A DNA stretch of 64,000 nucleotides from Nevskiaceae bacterium (GTDB lineage Bacteria > Pseudomonadota > Gammaproteobacteria > Nevskiales > Nevskiaceae). Position numbers and translations under genes: made by a program. Of this stretch, positions 27,888 to 40,134 are shown piece after piece (position 1 is the stretch's first letter; every line of letters begins with the position of its first letter). The notes beneath the pieces are model-generated. The model saw only the letters and a program-made list of their open reading frames with translations. It was not told where the DNA came from and made no database searches. The DNA is taken from the NCBI GenBank assembly GCA_004297005.1, contig SCVA01000057.1:62001-126000 (forward strand). Reading direction: 5' to 3'.

Positions 27888-28454
27888 ATGGGTTTCGACG
27901 CCGGTCGCGACGGCCTGCGCAGCGCCAGGCTGCAGCTGCGCCGGTTTGAACTGGCCGACCTGCCGCTGCTGCAAAGGCTGAACTCCGACCCCGAGGTGAT
28001 GCGCTATCTCGGCGGTCCGGAGGCGGCGGAAGACACCCGCAACATGCTAGAGGGCCGCATCCTCAGCTACTACGAGGAGCAACCCGGCCTCGGCGTCTGG
28101 GCCAGCATCGAGCGGCAGAGCGGCGAGTGCATCGGCTTTCACCTGCTCAACCACATCCGTGGCGAGACGCTGATCCAGGTCGGCTACCGGCTGTTCCCAC
28201 AGTACTGGGGCAGCGGCTACGCCACGGAGATGAGCCTGGCGCTGCTGCACTATGGCTACACCCAACTCGGCCTGCCCAGCCTCTGCGCAATCACCCATCC
28301 GGACAACGCCGGCTCGCAACGGGTGCTGCTGAAAAGCGGCCTGGAGCGACAGGGCGAGCGCGCCTTCAGCCACCCGGCCTACGCACCCTATGGCGCCATG
28401 CCGTTCTTTCAGCGCAGCGCCGAAGACTGGCTGCGCGCGGCTCCCACGACCTGA
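27888..28454 (+). CDS. GNAT-family N-acetyltransferase, RimJ/RimL type
   Basis: 188 residues from ATG at 27888, 2 nt after the SDR stop; the open frame extends upstream across the SDR gene and is not used. The RimJ/L layout is clear: SARLQLRRFELADLPLLQRL at the N-terminus, the acetyl-CoA-binding segment YWGSGYATEMSLALLHYG (about residues 104-121), and ITHPDNAGSQRVLLKSGLE. The acceptor amine is unknown. Co-transcription with the SDR is likely. Confidence 0.85.
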   Translation: MGFDAGRDGLRSARLQLRRFELADLPLLQRLNSDPEVMRYLGGPEAAEDTRNMLEGRILSYYEEQPGLGVWASIERQSGECIGFHLLNHIRGETLIQVGYRLFPQYWGSGYATEMSLALLHYGYTQLGLPSLCAITHPDNAGSQRVLLKSGLERQGERAFSHPAYAPYGAMPFFQRSAEDWLRAAPTT

Positions 28455-28507
28455 TCGCGCGCGGCTAGCCGCCATTACCACCGATTCGGGTCTGTGCCGG
28501 CCCAAAC

Positions 28508-28547
28508 GAAAAAGCGAGCGACAACCCATGAGGGTCATCGCTCGCTT
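28508..28547 (-). terminator. Rho-independent terminator of the rpsP-rplS operon
   Basis: AAGCGAGCGA (28512-28521) pairs with TCGCTCGCTT (28538-28547), with an inner ACCC/GGGT stem. On the minus strand the hairpin is followed by a U-rich run (plus-strand GAAAAA). It lies 54 nt past the rplS stop. Confidence 0.85.
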
Positions 28548-28600
28548 CGAGCCTGCTTCGCGGAACGGGTCTGCAACCCGCCCCGCGACCCGATGGCGGA

Positions 28601-28966
28601 TTACTCCGCGCGGGCGCTCAGCTTTTCCTTGATGCGGGCAGCCTTGCCGGCCAGATCGCGGAGGTAGTAGAGCTTGGCGCGGCGGACGTCGCCACGGCGC
28701 TTCACGGCGATCTCGGCGACCTGCGGGCTGTAGGTCTGGAAGGTGCGCTCGACGCCTTCGCCGTGGGCGACCTTGCGCACGGTGAACGCGGAGTTCAGGC
28801 CGCGGTTGCGGACCGCGATCACCACGCCCTCATAGGCCTGGAGACGCTCACGGTCGCCTTCCTTGACCTTGACCTTGACCTCGATGGTGTCGCCGGGGCC
28901 GAATTCGGGAATCTTCTTGGCCTGGGCGGCAATCGCTTCGGCTTCGAGCTGCTGGATGATGTTCAT
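28601..28966 (-). CDS. rplS: 50S ribosomal protein L19
   Basis: 121 residues, standard for L19. It begins [12 protein letters not shown] and carries [36 protein letters not shown] and the conserved [20 protein letters not shown] tail. L19 sits at the subunit interface near the 30S contact. It is the last gene of the rpsP-rimM-trmD-rplS operon, followed by a terminator. Confidence 0.98.
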   Translation of the reverse strand: MNIIQQLEAEAIAAQAKKIPEFGPGDTIEVKVKVKEGDRERLQAYEGVVIAVRNRGLNSAFTVRKVAHGEGVERTFQTYSPQVAEIAVKRRGDVRRAKLYYLRDLAGKAARIKEKLSARAE

Positions 28967-28992
28967 GGATAAAACCTCTCAAACGTACTGCG

Positions 28993-29748
28993 CTATTTAT
29001 CAGGCCACTGCGAGGCGTACTCAGAGAGATACTCTCGCAGCAACATATGGTGTGCCGCCTTCAACTCCAACCCGGCCAATAAATCCGGCCGCTTCAACCA
29101 GGTCTGACCCAATGCGTTTGCCAGCCTCCACTGCGCAATCGCCTTGTGATCTCCTGACAACAACACGTCCGGCACCGGCTTCCCACGCCAGTTGACCGGC
29201 CGCGTGTAGTGCGGGTGGTCGAGATGCCCGGCGCTAAAGGAGTCGCTGACCGCCGACTCCGCATCACCGAGTACGCCCGGCAGCAGACGCGTCACCGCGT
29301 CCACCATCGCCATCACGGCGATTTCGCCACCGGACAGCACGAAGTCGCCCAGGGACAACTCCGCCGTCACCTCGCCCGCCAGAAAGCGTTCATCCATGCC
29401 TTCGTAGCGACCGCATACCACAATCCATGCTGGCTCCTTGGCCAGCCGCTCCGCCCATCGCTGGTCGAAACGTTCACCCTGCGGCGACATCACCAGGACC
29501 GGCGCTCCCGCACCGCACTCCTGTCGAGCCGCCGCCACCGCCTGGGCCAGCGGCTCGGGCTGCATCACCATGCCCGGACCACCGCCAAACGGTCGCTCAT
29601 CGACGCGATTCCAGCGATTGCCGCTGTAATCGCGCAACTGCCGCGTGACCAGGGTCAGCGCGCCAGATTCCGCCGCGATGCGCGGGATCCCGACGCTGGT
29701 GAGCTGCTGCACCAGTTCCGGGAACAGCGTCAGCACTTCCACCCGCAC
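28993..29748 (-). CDS. trmD: tRNA (guanine37-N1)-methyltransferase
   Basis: 251 residues from a GTG start at 29748. TrmD is a SPOUT-fold methyltransferase that makes m1G37 in tRNAs and prevents frameshifting. Signatures: VEVLTLFPELVQQ, RPFGGGPGMVMQPEPL, CGRYEGMDERFL, LGDFVLSGGEIAVMAM (trefoil knot) and LDHPHYTRPVNWRG. The length is normal. It lies 12 nt after rimM and 26 nt before rplS. Confidence 0.97.
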   Translation of the reverse strand: MRVEVLTLFPELVQQLTSVGIPRIAAESGALTLVTRQLRDYSGNRWNRVDERPFGGGPGMVMQPEPLAQAVAAARQECGAGAPVLVMSPQGERFDQRWAERLAKEPAWIVVCGRYEGMDERFLAGEVTAELSLGDFVLSGGEIAVMAMVDAVTRLLPGVLGDAESAVSDSFSAGHLDHPHYTRPVNWRGKPVPDVLLSGDHKAIAQWRLANALGQTWLKRPDLLAGLELKAAHHMLLREYLSEYASQWPDK

Positions 29749-29760
29749 CGCCTTACATCC

Positions 29761-30330
29761 TCACCAGTCGGGCTGCCAGTGCGCGAGAATCTCGTTGGTT
29801 TCCAGGCTCACCGATTCGATGATCGGGCCTCTGACGAACGGGATCAGCCTCCGCATCGGCTCACCGGCTTCATCCAATACCGCCGCGTCGCGCACCACCA
29901 GCACATCCTGCGCGCCGTTGCTGGTCACCGACTCGACCACGCCGAGCGGCTCGCCAGCGACCGACTTGACGGAGAGACCCACCAGGTCGATCAGATACAC
30001 CTCGCCGGGTTTGGTGGGCGGCAGGGCCGAACGCGGCACCGCGATCTCCAAACCCACCATGCGGGCGGCGCTGTCGCGATCCTCGATGGCGCTGCCGTCC
30101 GGCCTGGACAGCTGGGCCACCAGACCGGCGCCATGAACCCGCCCTTCCAGCAACTTCGCTTCGTAGCCTTCCGTGGAACCCGGGCGGCTGAGCCACCAGC
30201 GGGGATAGCGGAGGATTCCGTCGGCAGGCCGGGTGGAGGAAACCAGCTTCACCCAGCCCTTGATGCCGTAGACACCGGCGATGCGCCCCAGCGTCACCCG
30301 CTTTTCAGCGCGGGGCGCTTCGGCGCTCAT
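29761..30330 (-). CDS. rimM: Ribosome maturation factor RimM
   Basis: 189 residues from ATG at 30330, 4 nt after rpsP; a longer frame across rpsP is rejected. The family motif LGRIAGVYGIKGWVKLVS starts the RimM N-terminal barrel, and the C-terminal PRC-barrel contains YLIDLVGLSVK and DVLVV with RLIPFVRGPII. RimM binds S19 and matures the 30S head. The operon position supports the call. Confidence 0.95.
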   Translation of the reverse strand: MSAEAPRAEKRVTLGRIAGVYGIKGWVKLVSSTRPADGILRYPRWWLSRPGSTEGYEAKLLEGRVHGAGLVAQLSRPDGSAIEDRDSAARMVGLEIAVPRSALPPTKPGEVYLIDLVGLSVKSVAGEPLGVVESVTSNGAQDVLVVRDAAVLDEAGEPMRRLIPFVRGPIIESVSLETNEILAHWQPDW

Positions 30331-30334
30331 CGTC

Positions 30335-30595
30335 TTAGGCCGCAGCGACTTCCGCCTTGGGGGCGGACTTGACCAGAAACGCCACGCGCTCGGAGATCTG
30401 GGCGCCGTTCTTGGCCCAGCCTTCGATCTTGGCGAGGTCAAGCTTGAGCTTGACTTCCTGGCCGCGGGCGCTGGGGTTGTAGTAGCCCAGACGCTCGATG
30501 AACTTGCCATCGCGCGAGCTGCGGCTGTCGGTGGCAACGACGTTGTAGTACGGGGCCTTCTTGGCGCCGGACCGGGCGAGACGAATCTTGACCAT
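30335..30595 (-). CDS. rpsP: 30S ribosomal protein S16
   Basis: 86 residues. [20 protein letters not shown] and [16 protein letters not shown] are the S16 hallmarks. It is the first gene of the rpsP-rimM-trmD-rplS operon. The 139-nt gap to gyrA holds a weak minus-strand TAAACT element at 30683-30678 that could be its -10 box; no clear -35 is seen. Confidence 0.98.
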   Translation of the reverse strand: MVKIRLARSGAKKAPYYNVVATDSRSSRDGKFIERLGYYNPSARGQEVKLKLDLAKIEGWAKNGAQISERVAFLVKSAPKAEVAAA

Positions 30596-30734
30596 GCTGT
30601 TTTTCCTGCCTGTGACGGTTATCTGGACCGGGACGGACCAGCATCCGCACTGGCTCCCGGCCCAAAAAAGGTCGCGTAGTTTAACGACTTTCTGCCGAAA
30701 ATAAAGCCAGAACCGCTATTTAGCGCAACTGCCC

Positions 30735-33425
<2,691 letters not shown>

Positions 33426-33612
33426 GTTGCGCACCAGCAAGCGTGATTTTTTCGGGGCTTCTGCACAGGCGTTTTTTTGATCGTTTCCGGTGCCCTGCAG
33501 AAGACGTCGAAGTGTAACACGCCAGAGGCGGTAAGACCTTGACCGCACTTGGATTTAGCAGCCATTTACAGGCCTGCCAAGAGAGCCTTCCAAACGCCTA
33601 TCGCAGCCGCTC

Positions 33613-34326
33613 TCAAGGTGAGAGGCTTTTCGCCCGTAATGCGGCCTGTTCGACGAGAGTGAGCGCAATCCGGTTGCGCAGATAAATCGGCGCCAGCAAA
33701 CCGGCATCGCCAGCCGCCCCGGACTGGAAGCCCGGCAGCGCCAGACGGAGGGCATCGCCGGCCCGAGGCAGTGCCTCGCCATCCACCATCAGCAACTCGC
33801 TGCCCGAGGTGGCGCGCAGCACCGATTCATACCGCCCCCAGCCGGTTCCGACCGCATGCCAAGGCCCTGAATCCTCCGGCACCAGCTCGGGCCGGCAGAC
33901 CCTGGCCTCGCCTTGCGGCACTGCCAGTCCGGCGGCGTCACGCAGATAGGCGGCGTAATAGACCTCGTCCATGCGAGCGTCGATGGCCGCCAGCACTCGC
34001 TCGGCGCCATGGGCGCGGATCGCGCCCTGAGCCAGCATCGCCAGGGACGAGACGCCCAGGGCAGGTTGATCGTGGGCCAAAGCGAGGCCCTGGAGGTAAG
34101 CCACGCCGATGCGCACGCCGGCGAAGCTGCCCGGCCCCAGCCCACAGACGAGACCATCAAGCTGGGAGTATCCCAGGCCCGCCTCGGCCATCAGGGCGTG
34201 CAGCATGGCCGGCAGCCGTTGGGTATGGTCGCGCCCGGCCAGCTCGAAGCGCTCAAGCAGGGCACCGTCGATCCAGAGCGCGACGGAACAGGCCTCAGTG
34301 GCAGTGTCTAGAGCGAGTAATTTCAT
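33613..34326 (-). CDS. tsaB: tRNA threonylcarbamoyladenosine biosynthesis protein TsaB
   Basis: 237 residues. The ASKHA-fold start LLALDTATEACSVALW and the segment CGLGPGSFAGVRIGVAYLQG are diagnostic. TsaB pairs with TsaD and TsaE to place the t6A modification on ANN-decoding tRNAs; neither partner is in this window. The ATP-binding residues of TsaD are not expected here. It lies 187 nt upstream of gyrA on the same strand. Confidence 0.93.
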   Translation of the reverse strand: MKLLALDTATEACSVALWIDGALLERFELAGRDHTQRLPAMLHALMAEAGLGYSQLDGLVCGLGPGSFAGVRIGVAYLQGLALAHDQPALGVSSLAMLAQGAIRAHGAERVLAAIDARMDEVYYAAYLRDAAGLAVPQGEARVCRPELVPEDSGPWHAVGTGWGRYESVLRATSGSELLMVDGEALPRAGDALRLALPGFQSGAAGDAGLLAPIYLRNRIALTLVEQAALRAKSLSP

Positions 34327-34369
34327 GGTCCGGGGCAGTCTAGCCGCCCGGCAAACCTGCCATGCGGAA

Positions 34370-34400
34370 AAGACAAAGGGCGCTGCTTTTGGCAGCGCCC
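34370..34400 (-). terminator. Rho-independent terminator of aceA
   Basis: GGGCGCTGC (34378-34386) and GCAGCGCCC (34392-34400) form a 9-bp stem with a five-base loop. On the minus strand it is followed by a U-rich stretch (plus-strand AAAAGACAAA). It lies 82 nt past the aceA stop. Confidence 0.8.
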
Positions 34401-34482
34401 TCTGGGTGTTGCTTGCCAGTATCCAGTCTGGCGACTCCGGCTTGGAGGTCGACCTGAACCGACCTCCGCCCCAGGGAATCGC

Positions 34483-35793
34483 TTAGTGGAACTGCTCTTC
34501 TTCGGTCGAACCGGCCAGCGCCTTGACCGAGGACGAACCGCCCTGGATCACGGTGGTGACGTCGTCGAAGTAGCCAGCGCCCACTTCCTGCTGGTGCGAC
34601 ACGAAGGTGTAACCCTTCTCGCGGGCAGCGAATTCCGGCTCCTGCACCATGTTGGTGTAGTGCTTCATGCCTTCGCCGCGGGCGTAGGCGTGAGCGAACT
34701 GGAAGGTGTTGAACCAGTTGATGTGGATGCCGGCCAGGGTGATGAACTGGTACTTGTAGCCCAGCGCGCTCAGCTCTTCCTGGAAGGAAGCGATCTGGCT
34801 GTCGTTGAGGTTCTTCTTCCAGTTGAAGGACGGCGAGCAGTTGTAGCTGAGCAGCTTGCCCGGGCAGGCCTTCTGCACGGCCTGGGCGAACTCGCGGGCG
34901 AAGCCGATGTCCGGCACGCCGGTCTCGCACCACACCAGGTCGGCGTAGGGCGCGTAGGCAACACCACGGCTGATCGCCTGCTCCAGACCGTTCTTGACGC
35001 GGTAGAAGCCTTCCTGGGTGCGCTCACCGGTGAGGAAGGGCTTGTCGTTGGCGTCGTGGTCGCTGGTCAGCAGGTTGGCGGCTTCGGCGTCGGTACGGGC
35101 CAGCACGATGGTCGGCACACCCATGACGTCGGCGGCGAAGCGGGCGGCGATCAGCTTCTCGATCGCTTCCTGGGTCGGCACCAGCACCTTGCCGCCCATG
35201 TGGCCGCACTTCTTCACGGCCGCGAGCTGGTCTTCGAAGTGCACACCGGCGGCGCCGGCGGCGATCATGTTCTTCATCAGCTCGAAGGCGTTCAGCACGC
35301 CACCGAAGCCGGCTTCGGCGTCGGCCACGATCGGCAGGAAGTAGTCAACGAAGTCCTTGTGACCGGCCTCGATGCCACGGCTCCACTGGATCTCGTCGGC
35401 GCGCTTGAAGGTGTTGTTGATGCGGCGAACCATGGTCGGCACCGAGTCGTACGCGTAGAGCGACTGGTCGGGGTACATGGTTTCGGAGGTGTTGCCGTCG
35501 GCGGCAACCTGCCAGCCGGACAGATACACGGCTTCCAGGCCGGCCTTGGCCTGCTGCATCGCCTGGCCGGCGGTGATGGCACCGAAGGCGTTGACATAGC
35601 CCTTCTTGGCGCCGCCGTTGACCTTGGCCCAGAGCTTCTCGGCGCCCTGCTTGGCGAGGGTGTACTCGATCTGCATGTTGCCGCGCAGGCGGACGACATC
35701 GGCCGCGGAATAGCCGCGCTTGACCAGCTTCCAGCGGGGGTTGGTCGCCCAATCGGTTTCGAGGGCCTTGATCTGCTCTTCGCGAGTCGACAT
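34483..35793 (-). CDS. aceA: Isocitrate lyase
   Basis: 436 residues, normal for the proteobacterial short type. It splits isocitrate into glyoxylate and succinate. The active-site loop KKCGHMGGK has catalytic C196; other landmarks are [36 protein letters not shown] and [12 protein letters not shown]. Together with aceB at 36099 it gives a full glyoxylate shunt, needed for growth on acetate or fatty acids. Each gene has its own terminator, and a strong TATAAT lies upstream. Confidence 0.98.
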   Translation of the reverse strand: MSTREEQIKALETDWATNPRWKLVKRGYSAADVVRLRGNMQIEYTLAKQGAEKLWAKVNGGAKKGYVNAFGAITAGQAMQQAKAGLEAVYLSGWQVAADGNTSETMYPDQSLYAYDSVPTMVRRINNTFKRADEIQWSRGIEAGHKDFVDYFLPIVADAEAGFGGVLNAFELMKNMIAAGAAGVHFEDQLAAVKKCGHMGGKVLVPTQEAIEKLIAARFAADVMGVPTIVLARTDAEAANLLTSDHDANDKPFLTGERTQEGFYRVKNGLEQAISRGVAYAPYADLVWCETGVPDIGFAREFAQAVQKACPGKLLSYNCSPSFNWKKNLNDSQIASFQEELSALGYKYQFITLAGIHINWFNTFQFAHAYARGEGMKHYTNMVQEPEFAAREKGYTFVSHQQEVGAGYFDDVTTVIQGGSSSVKALAGSTEEEQFH

Positions 35794-35892
35794 CGGTGAA
35801 GTCCTTGCGGGTGGGAAAGAAAAACGTTGAATCCGGCCCTGGAACCCCGCCTGAGGATGTCAGAACGGTGAAAGCCGGATTCGCGGGCGCGA

Positions 35893-35923
35893 ATTATACA
35901 GGCGACTTTTTTGCACCGCACAA
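35893..35923 (-). promoter_or_regulatory. Candidate aceA promoter with perfect -10
   Basis: On the minus strand TATAAT (35898-35893) lies 19 nt after TTGTGC (35923-35918). The sequence after it is TCGCGCC, identical to that after the aceB -10 box. The start would lie about 90 nt upstream of the aceA ATG. The rest of the 305-nt gap (35794-36098) holds only the aceB terminator. Confidence 0.55.
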
Positions 35924-36052
35924 CATGATTGTCAGCTCGCCTGACCGGAATGGACTAGACCTTGGTCGCCCGCCCAGCACCGACCGCAACCGGGACTGTC
36001 CTTATATAGGAGCGACATAGGCACATGCCGGCGCCAACCAGGCCGGTGTCAC

Positions 36053-36079
36053 AAAAAAGGGCGCCAGAGGCGCCCTTTT
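36053..36079 (-). terminator. Rho-independent terminator of aceB
   Basis: AAAAGGGCGCC (36055-36065), loop AGA, GGCGCCCTTTT (36069-36079). A-runs and T-runs on both sides make it potentially bidirectional. On the minus strand it follows the aceB stop by 19 nt. Confidence 0.88.
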
Positions 36080-36098
36080 GTTACACCCGGACCGCAAC

Positions 36099-37679
36099 TC
36101 AATCGAGATAGCGGTAGCCCGGCAGTGTGAGGAACTCCTCGCACTTGGGCGCGGTGGACATGCGGGCGACGATGCCAGCGGCCTCAACGAAGCGACCCTG
36201 GTAGAACTTCTCCACGCCCAGCTGCTTTTTGTAGGCCTCCAGCTCCTCGTCGACGATCTTCAGCACCAGCTCGCGGGTGACCGGGCGGCCATCGGCCAGC
36301 ACCGCGCCATACTTCAGCCACTGCCAGACCTGGGTGCGGCTGATCTCGGCGGTGGCGGCGTCTTCCATCAGGTTGTGCAGGGGCACGCAGCCGGTACCGC
36401 GAATCCAGGCTTCCATATAGCCGATGCCGACATTGATGTTGTTGCGCAGGCCGCCCTCGGTGATCTGGCCTTCCGGCTTGGCCAGCAGGTCGGCGGCCTT
36501 GATCTTGTAGTTGAACTGCTTGTGCAACTGGTTCGGCGTCGGCATGTGCTCGTTGAACACTTCCATGGCGACCGGCACCAGGCCCGGGTGCGCGACCCAG
36601 GTACCGTCGTGGCCATTCTTCACCTCGCGCAGCTTGTCGGCGCGCACCTTGGCGAACACTTCCTCGTTCTTCGCCGCGTCCTTGGTCGGGATGAAGGCGG
36701 CCATGCCGCCCATCGCGAAGGCACCGCGCTTGTGGGTGGTCTCGCACAGCAGCTTCGAGTAGCTGTCCAGGAAGTGCTTGTCCATCGTCACCTGCAGACG
36801 GTCCGGCACCACCCAGTCGCCATGGGCGTTGAGGGTCTTGATGCAGCTGAAGATGTAGTCCCAGCGGCCGCAGTTGAGGGCGACGATGTGGTTGCGCAGT
36901 TCGTAGAGGATCTCGTCCATCTCGAAGGCCGCCCACAGGGTCTCGATCAGCACCGTGGCCTTGATGGTCTTCTGCGGGATCTTCAGCTCGTTCTGGGCGT
37001 CGACGAAGATCGCGTTCCAGAGCTTCGCTTCCAGATGCGACTGCATCTTCGGCAGGTAGAAGTACGGGCCGCTGCCGCGCTTCAGCAGCTCCTTGGCGTT
37101 GTGAAAGAAGTACAGCGCGAAGTCGAAGATGCCGCCGGGGACCGGCTTGCCGTCGATCAGCACGTGCTTCTCGTCCAGGTGCCAGCCGCGCGGACGCACG
37201 ATCAGGGTCGCGATGTCCTTGTTGAGCTTGTATTCCTTGCCGTCCGGGTTCTTGAAGCTGATCTTGCGGCGCACCGCGTCGGCGAGGTTGATCTGGCCAT
37301 CCATCATCAACTGCCAGGTCGGCGAGGCGGAATCCTCGAAGTCGGCCATGAAGCACTTCGCACCCGAGTTGAGCGCGTTGATGATCATCTTGCGATCGAC
37401 CGGACCGGTGATCTCGACTCGGCGGTCGAGCAGATCCTTCGGGATGCCGGCGATCTTCCACTTGCCGTCACGGATCTTCTTGGTCTCCTTGAGGAAACCC
37501 GGCTTCTTGCCGGCGTCGATCAGCTTCTGGCGTTCGGCGCGCTTGGCGAGCAGCTTCTCGCGGGTCGGGCCGTGCTTGCGGACCAGCTTGGCGAGGAACT
37601 TCAGCGCTTCCGGCGTCAGGACTTTCTTGTAGGCCGGGGACAGCGGGCCCGTGATTTCGATGCCGGCAGGCAGGGTCAT
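36099..37679 (-). CDS. aceB: Malate synthase A
   Basis: 526 residues from ATG at 37679, with AGGAG upstream; the earlier in-frame start at 37739 overlaps the -10 region and is rejected. It condenses glyoxylate with acetyl-CoA. The fold is the shorter AceB type: FMADFEDSASPTWQLMMDGQ with the metal-binding Asp, RPRGWHLDEKHVLIDGKPVPG, and AFEMDEILYELRNHIVALNCG. The end GYRYLD is typical. It is transcribed separately from aceA, with a terminator between them. Confidence 0.97.
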   Translation of the reverse strand: MTLPAGIEITGPLSPAYKKVLTPEALKFLAKLVRKHGPTREKLLAKRAERQKLIDAGKKPGFLKETKKIRDGKWKIAGIPKDLLDRRVEITGPVDRKMIINALNSGAKCFMADFEDSASPTWQLMMDGQINLADAVRRKISFKNPDGKEYKLNKDIATLIVRPRGWHLDEKHVLIDGKPVPGGIFDFALYFFHNAKELLKRGSGPYFYLPKMQSHLEAKLWNAIFVDAQNELKIPQKTIKATVLIETLWAAFEMDEILYELRNHIVALNCGRWDYIFSCIKTLNAHGDWVVPDRLQVTMDKHFLDSYSKLLCETTHKRGAFAMGGMAAFIPTKDAAKNEEVFAKVRADKLREVKNGHDGTWVAHPGLVPVAMEVFNEHMPTPNQLHKQFNYKIKAADLLAKPEGQITEGGLRNNINVGIGYMEAWIRGTGCVPLHNLMEDAATAEISRTQVWQWLKYGAVLADGRPVTRELVLKIVDEELEAYKKQLGVEKFYQGRFVEAAGIVARMSTAPKCEEFLTLPGYRYLD

Positions 37680-37753
37680 GGTGCAACTCCTGAGGTTCAA
37701 GGGAAACCGGAAGACCGCGAACCACTCGCGCGGCCGCAATAAAAGTGGCGCGA

Positions 37754-37759
37754 ATTATA
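37754..37759 (-). promoter_or_regulatory. Candidate aceB -10 box
   Basis: Minus-strand TATAAT followed by TCGCGCC, the same 13 bases as at the aceA promoter. No convincing -35 is visible at 16-19 nt. It lies 75 nt upstream of the aceB ATG. Confidence 0.45.
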
Positions 37760-37846
37760 GCGGCGCGCCTACACGCCTTGTGATCTGAAGCCCGCCTCGG
37801 GATGATGCGGACACAAATACCGCTAATGCCAACTAGAGGAGAGACC

Positions 37847-38704
37847 ATGACCGGTGCCGGCTTCACAGGCGCGCTGCTGCCTTTGTCCCTGTTCGTGATC
37901 ATGACCAGCCTGGGACTGGCACTGACGCTCGCCGACTTCCGGCGCGTGGTGCTGTTTCCTAAGGGCGTGGCCATCGGCCTCGCCAACCTGCTGCTGCTGT
38001 CACCGCTGCTGGGCTTCGCTCTGGCCAAGCTGTTCGCCCTGCCGCCGGAACTCGCCATCGGCATGGTTCTGCTGGGCGCCGCCCCCGGCGGCACCACCGC
38101 CAACATGCTCACCCACCTGGCCCGCGGCGACACCGCGCTGTCGGTGACCATGACCGCGATCAGCAGCCTGGCGGCGGTGTTCACAGTTCCCCTTTACCTG
38201 GGTCTGGCCAGCGCCCACTTCGCGACGGATGGAGTAGCACCGAACCTGGACATGGTCGGTATCGTCAAGAAAGTACTGCTCATCACCCTGGTGCCCCTGG
38301 CTTTCGGCATGACGATCCGCGCCGCCCTGCCCGCCTTCGCGCAGCGGGTGGAAAAGCCGGCCAAGAACCTGGCGATGATCTTCTTCGTGCTGGTGGTGGC
38401 GGTGGTGATCTGGGCTGAATGGCACAACCTCGGCGGCGCCATCGGCAAGGTCGGCCCGGCGGTGCTGGCGCTGAATGTGCTGGCCATGGGCCTGAGCTTC
38501 CAGATCGCTCGTCTGGCAAGGCTGGACAGCAGGCAGTCCACCGCCATAGCCATCGAATTAGGGGTGCACAACACCACCCTGGCGATGGCGGTCGGCGCCC
38601 TGGTGTCGCCCGTGATGGTGATTCCGGCTGCGGTCTACGGCGTGTTCATGTTCTTTACCGCCGGCGCCTTCGCCAAGTTCATGCACGGCCGCAACGCCGC
38701 CTGA
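37847..38704 (+). CDS. Bile acid:sodium symporter (BASS) family protein
   Basis: 285 residues from ATG at 37847 after AGAGGAGAG; the ATG at 37802 has none. About nine to ten hydrophobic helices. The BASS family features are present: GLALTLADFRRV near the N-terminus, LLGAAPGGTTANMLTHLARG with the Na+-site glycine/threonine pattern, and ELGVHNTTLAMAV near the end. Bacterial members move organic acids or pantoate-like anions; the substrate is unknown. It is divergent from aceB. Confidence 0.85.
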   Translation: MTGAGFTGALLPLSLFVIMTSLGLALTLADFRRVVLFPKGVAIGLANLLLLSPLLGFALAKLFALPPELAIGMVLLGAAPGGTTANMLTHLARGDTALSVTMTAISSLAAVFTVPLYLGLASAHFATDGVAPNLDMVGIVKKVLLITLVPLAFGMTIRAALPAFAQRVEKPAKNLAMIFFVLVVAVVIWAEWHNLGGAIGKVGPAVLALNVLAMGLSFQIARLARLDSRQSTAIAIELGVHNTTLAMAVGALVSPVMVIPAAVYGVFMFFTAGAFAKFMHGRNAA

Positions 38705-38711
38705 GCAAGGT

Positions 38712-40061
38712 TCAGCCTACAGCCGGGGCCGCCAGCTTGTGGCGGAATTCCCGGCGCAGCAGCGACAAGCTCAAGACCATCTGCAGAGCGACCGAGGTGG
38801 CGGAGACTATCCAGACCTGGTGCAACTGAAAGCCCTCCCGCCCGGCCAGCCACAGCACCGGCAGTACGAAGCTCAGCAGCCGCGAGGCGGAGGCCAGCAG
38901 TGAGGGCAAGGTATTGCCCAGGCCCTGGAACAGGCCGGCCGCGACCATGATCAGGCCGGAGGCTACGTAGTTCCAGGAGATAAAGCGCAGGTAGTCGGCG
39001 CCGACCGCCACCACGGCGGGCTCGCTGGAGAACCAGCCCATCATCGCCGCCGGCGCCAGCTGGCAGACCAGGGTGAACAGCAGCATGAAGCCGATATTGA
39101 GCTTGGCGCTCTCGGTAAAGCTCTGTTGCACCCGCTGGTGATGTCCGGCGCCATAGTTCTGCCCGGCCACCGCCGCCACCGCGAAGCTGAGCGCCACCGC
39201 CGGCATGAAGCCGGCCTGCATGATCCGCATGCCGATGCCGAAGCCTGCCTGCGCCTCGGCGCCGAAAGGCCGGATCACCCAGTAGATCAGGCCCAGGATC
39301 AGCGACATGATCAGGAACTCGGCCCCGGAAGGCAGCCCGATGGCCAGCATGCGCCGCCACAGCGCCCAGTCCGGCCGCCACTGCGCCCAGTCGATCCTCA
39401 GATAGGTACTGGCGCGCCCGAGGTACCAGACCAGGCCCAGCACCGCCGCCAGGGTGGCGAGGAAGGTGGCGAGCGCCGCGCCGGCCACGCCCAGGGCGGG
39501 AGCGCCCAGCCAGCCGAAGATCAGGAACGGCGCCAGCAGCATGTTGAGCAGCACCGAGCCGACCTGGGCGATCAGCCCCGGCTTCATGGCGCCGATGCCG
39601 CGCAGGGCCGAGCCCAGGCCGGTCATCAGGAACAACAGACTCTGGGCCGGAATGAACCAGGCCAGGAACTGGCTCGCCAGTGCGGCGGTTACGGCGTCGC
39701 CCGCCAGCCGGGCGGCGTAGTAGTCCTTGCCGGCGTAGCCGATCAACAGGAACAGCAGCGCAGCGGCAATGGACTGCGCCTGCGCCTGATTGAACAGGTA
39801 TTGCACCTGCCGCTCGTTTTTGGCGCCGAAGGCCTGCGACACCAGGGCCACCACGCCGACGCCCAGGATCTGCGAGACCGCCAGCACCACGAACATCAGG
39901 TTGCTGGCGACGCTGACGGCGGCGATGGCTTCTTTGCCGAGCCTGCTCACCCACCAGATGTCCACCAGGGCGTAGAGGGTCTGGGTGAGCATGCCGACCA
40001 GCATGAAGCTCATCATCCGCAGGACGTGGCCGCGGATGGGGCCGGTGGTCATGTCTTGCAT
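38712..40061 (-). CDS. MATE-family efflux transporter
   Basis: 449 residues from ATG at 40061 (ATG at 40052 is also possible). About twelve membrane segments in two homologous halves, as in NorM-type exporters: MMSFMLVGMLTQTLYALVDI at the start, FLIMSLILGLIYWVIRPFG and FAVAAVAGQNYGAGHHQRV. The last is a typical MATE loop. It exports cationic drugs or metabolites using H+ or Na+. It lies next to a large inverted-repeat element on its 5' side. Confidence 0.9.
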   Translation of the reverse strand: MQDMTTGPIRGHVLRMMSFMLVGMLTQTLYALVDIWWVSRLGKEAIAAVSVASNLMFVVLAVSQILGVGVVALVSQAFGAKNERQVQYLFNQAQAQSIAAALLFLLIGYAGKDYYAARLAGDAVTAALASQFLAWFIPAQSLLFLMTGLGSALRGIGAMKPGLIAQVGSVLLNMLLAPFLIFGWLGAPALGVAGAALATFLATLAAVLGLVWYLGRASTYLRIDWAQWRPDWALWRRMLAIGLPSGAEFLIMSLILGLIYWVIRPFGAEAQAGFGIGMRIMQAGFMPAVALSFAVAAVAGQNYGAGHHQRVQQSFTESAKLNIGFMLLFTLVCQLAPAAMMGWFSSEPAVVAVGADYLRFISWNYVASGLIMVAAGLFQGLGNTLPSLLASASRLLSFVLPVLWLAGREGFQLHQVWIVSATSVALQMVLSLSLLRREFRHKLAAPAVG

Positions 40062-40134
40062 GGGGGTGTTGGTCTTGAGGTGGAGAGCGCGCAGTTTACT
40101 GGACGGGTGTTTAAGCTTTTGTCCGCTTGCTAGG

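Noticed and set aside
36078-37742. 554-residue plus-strand open frame
   Set aside because: Antisense of aceB; composition is His/Gln/Val-rich, as expected from reverse reading.
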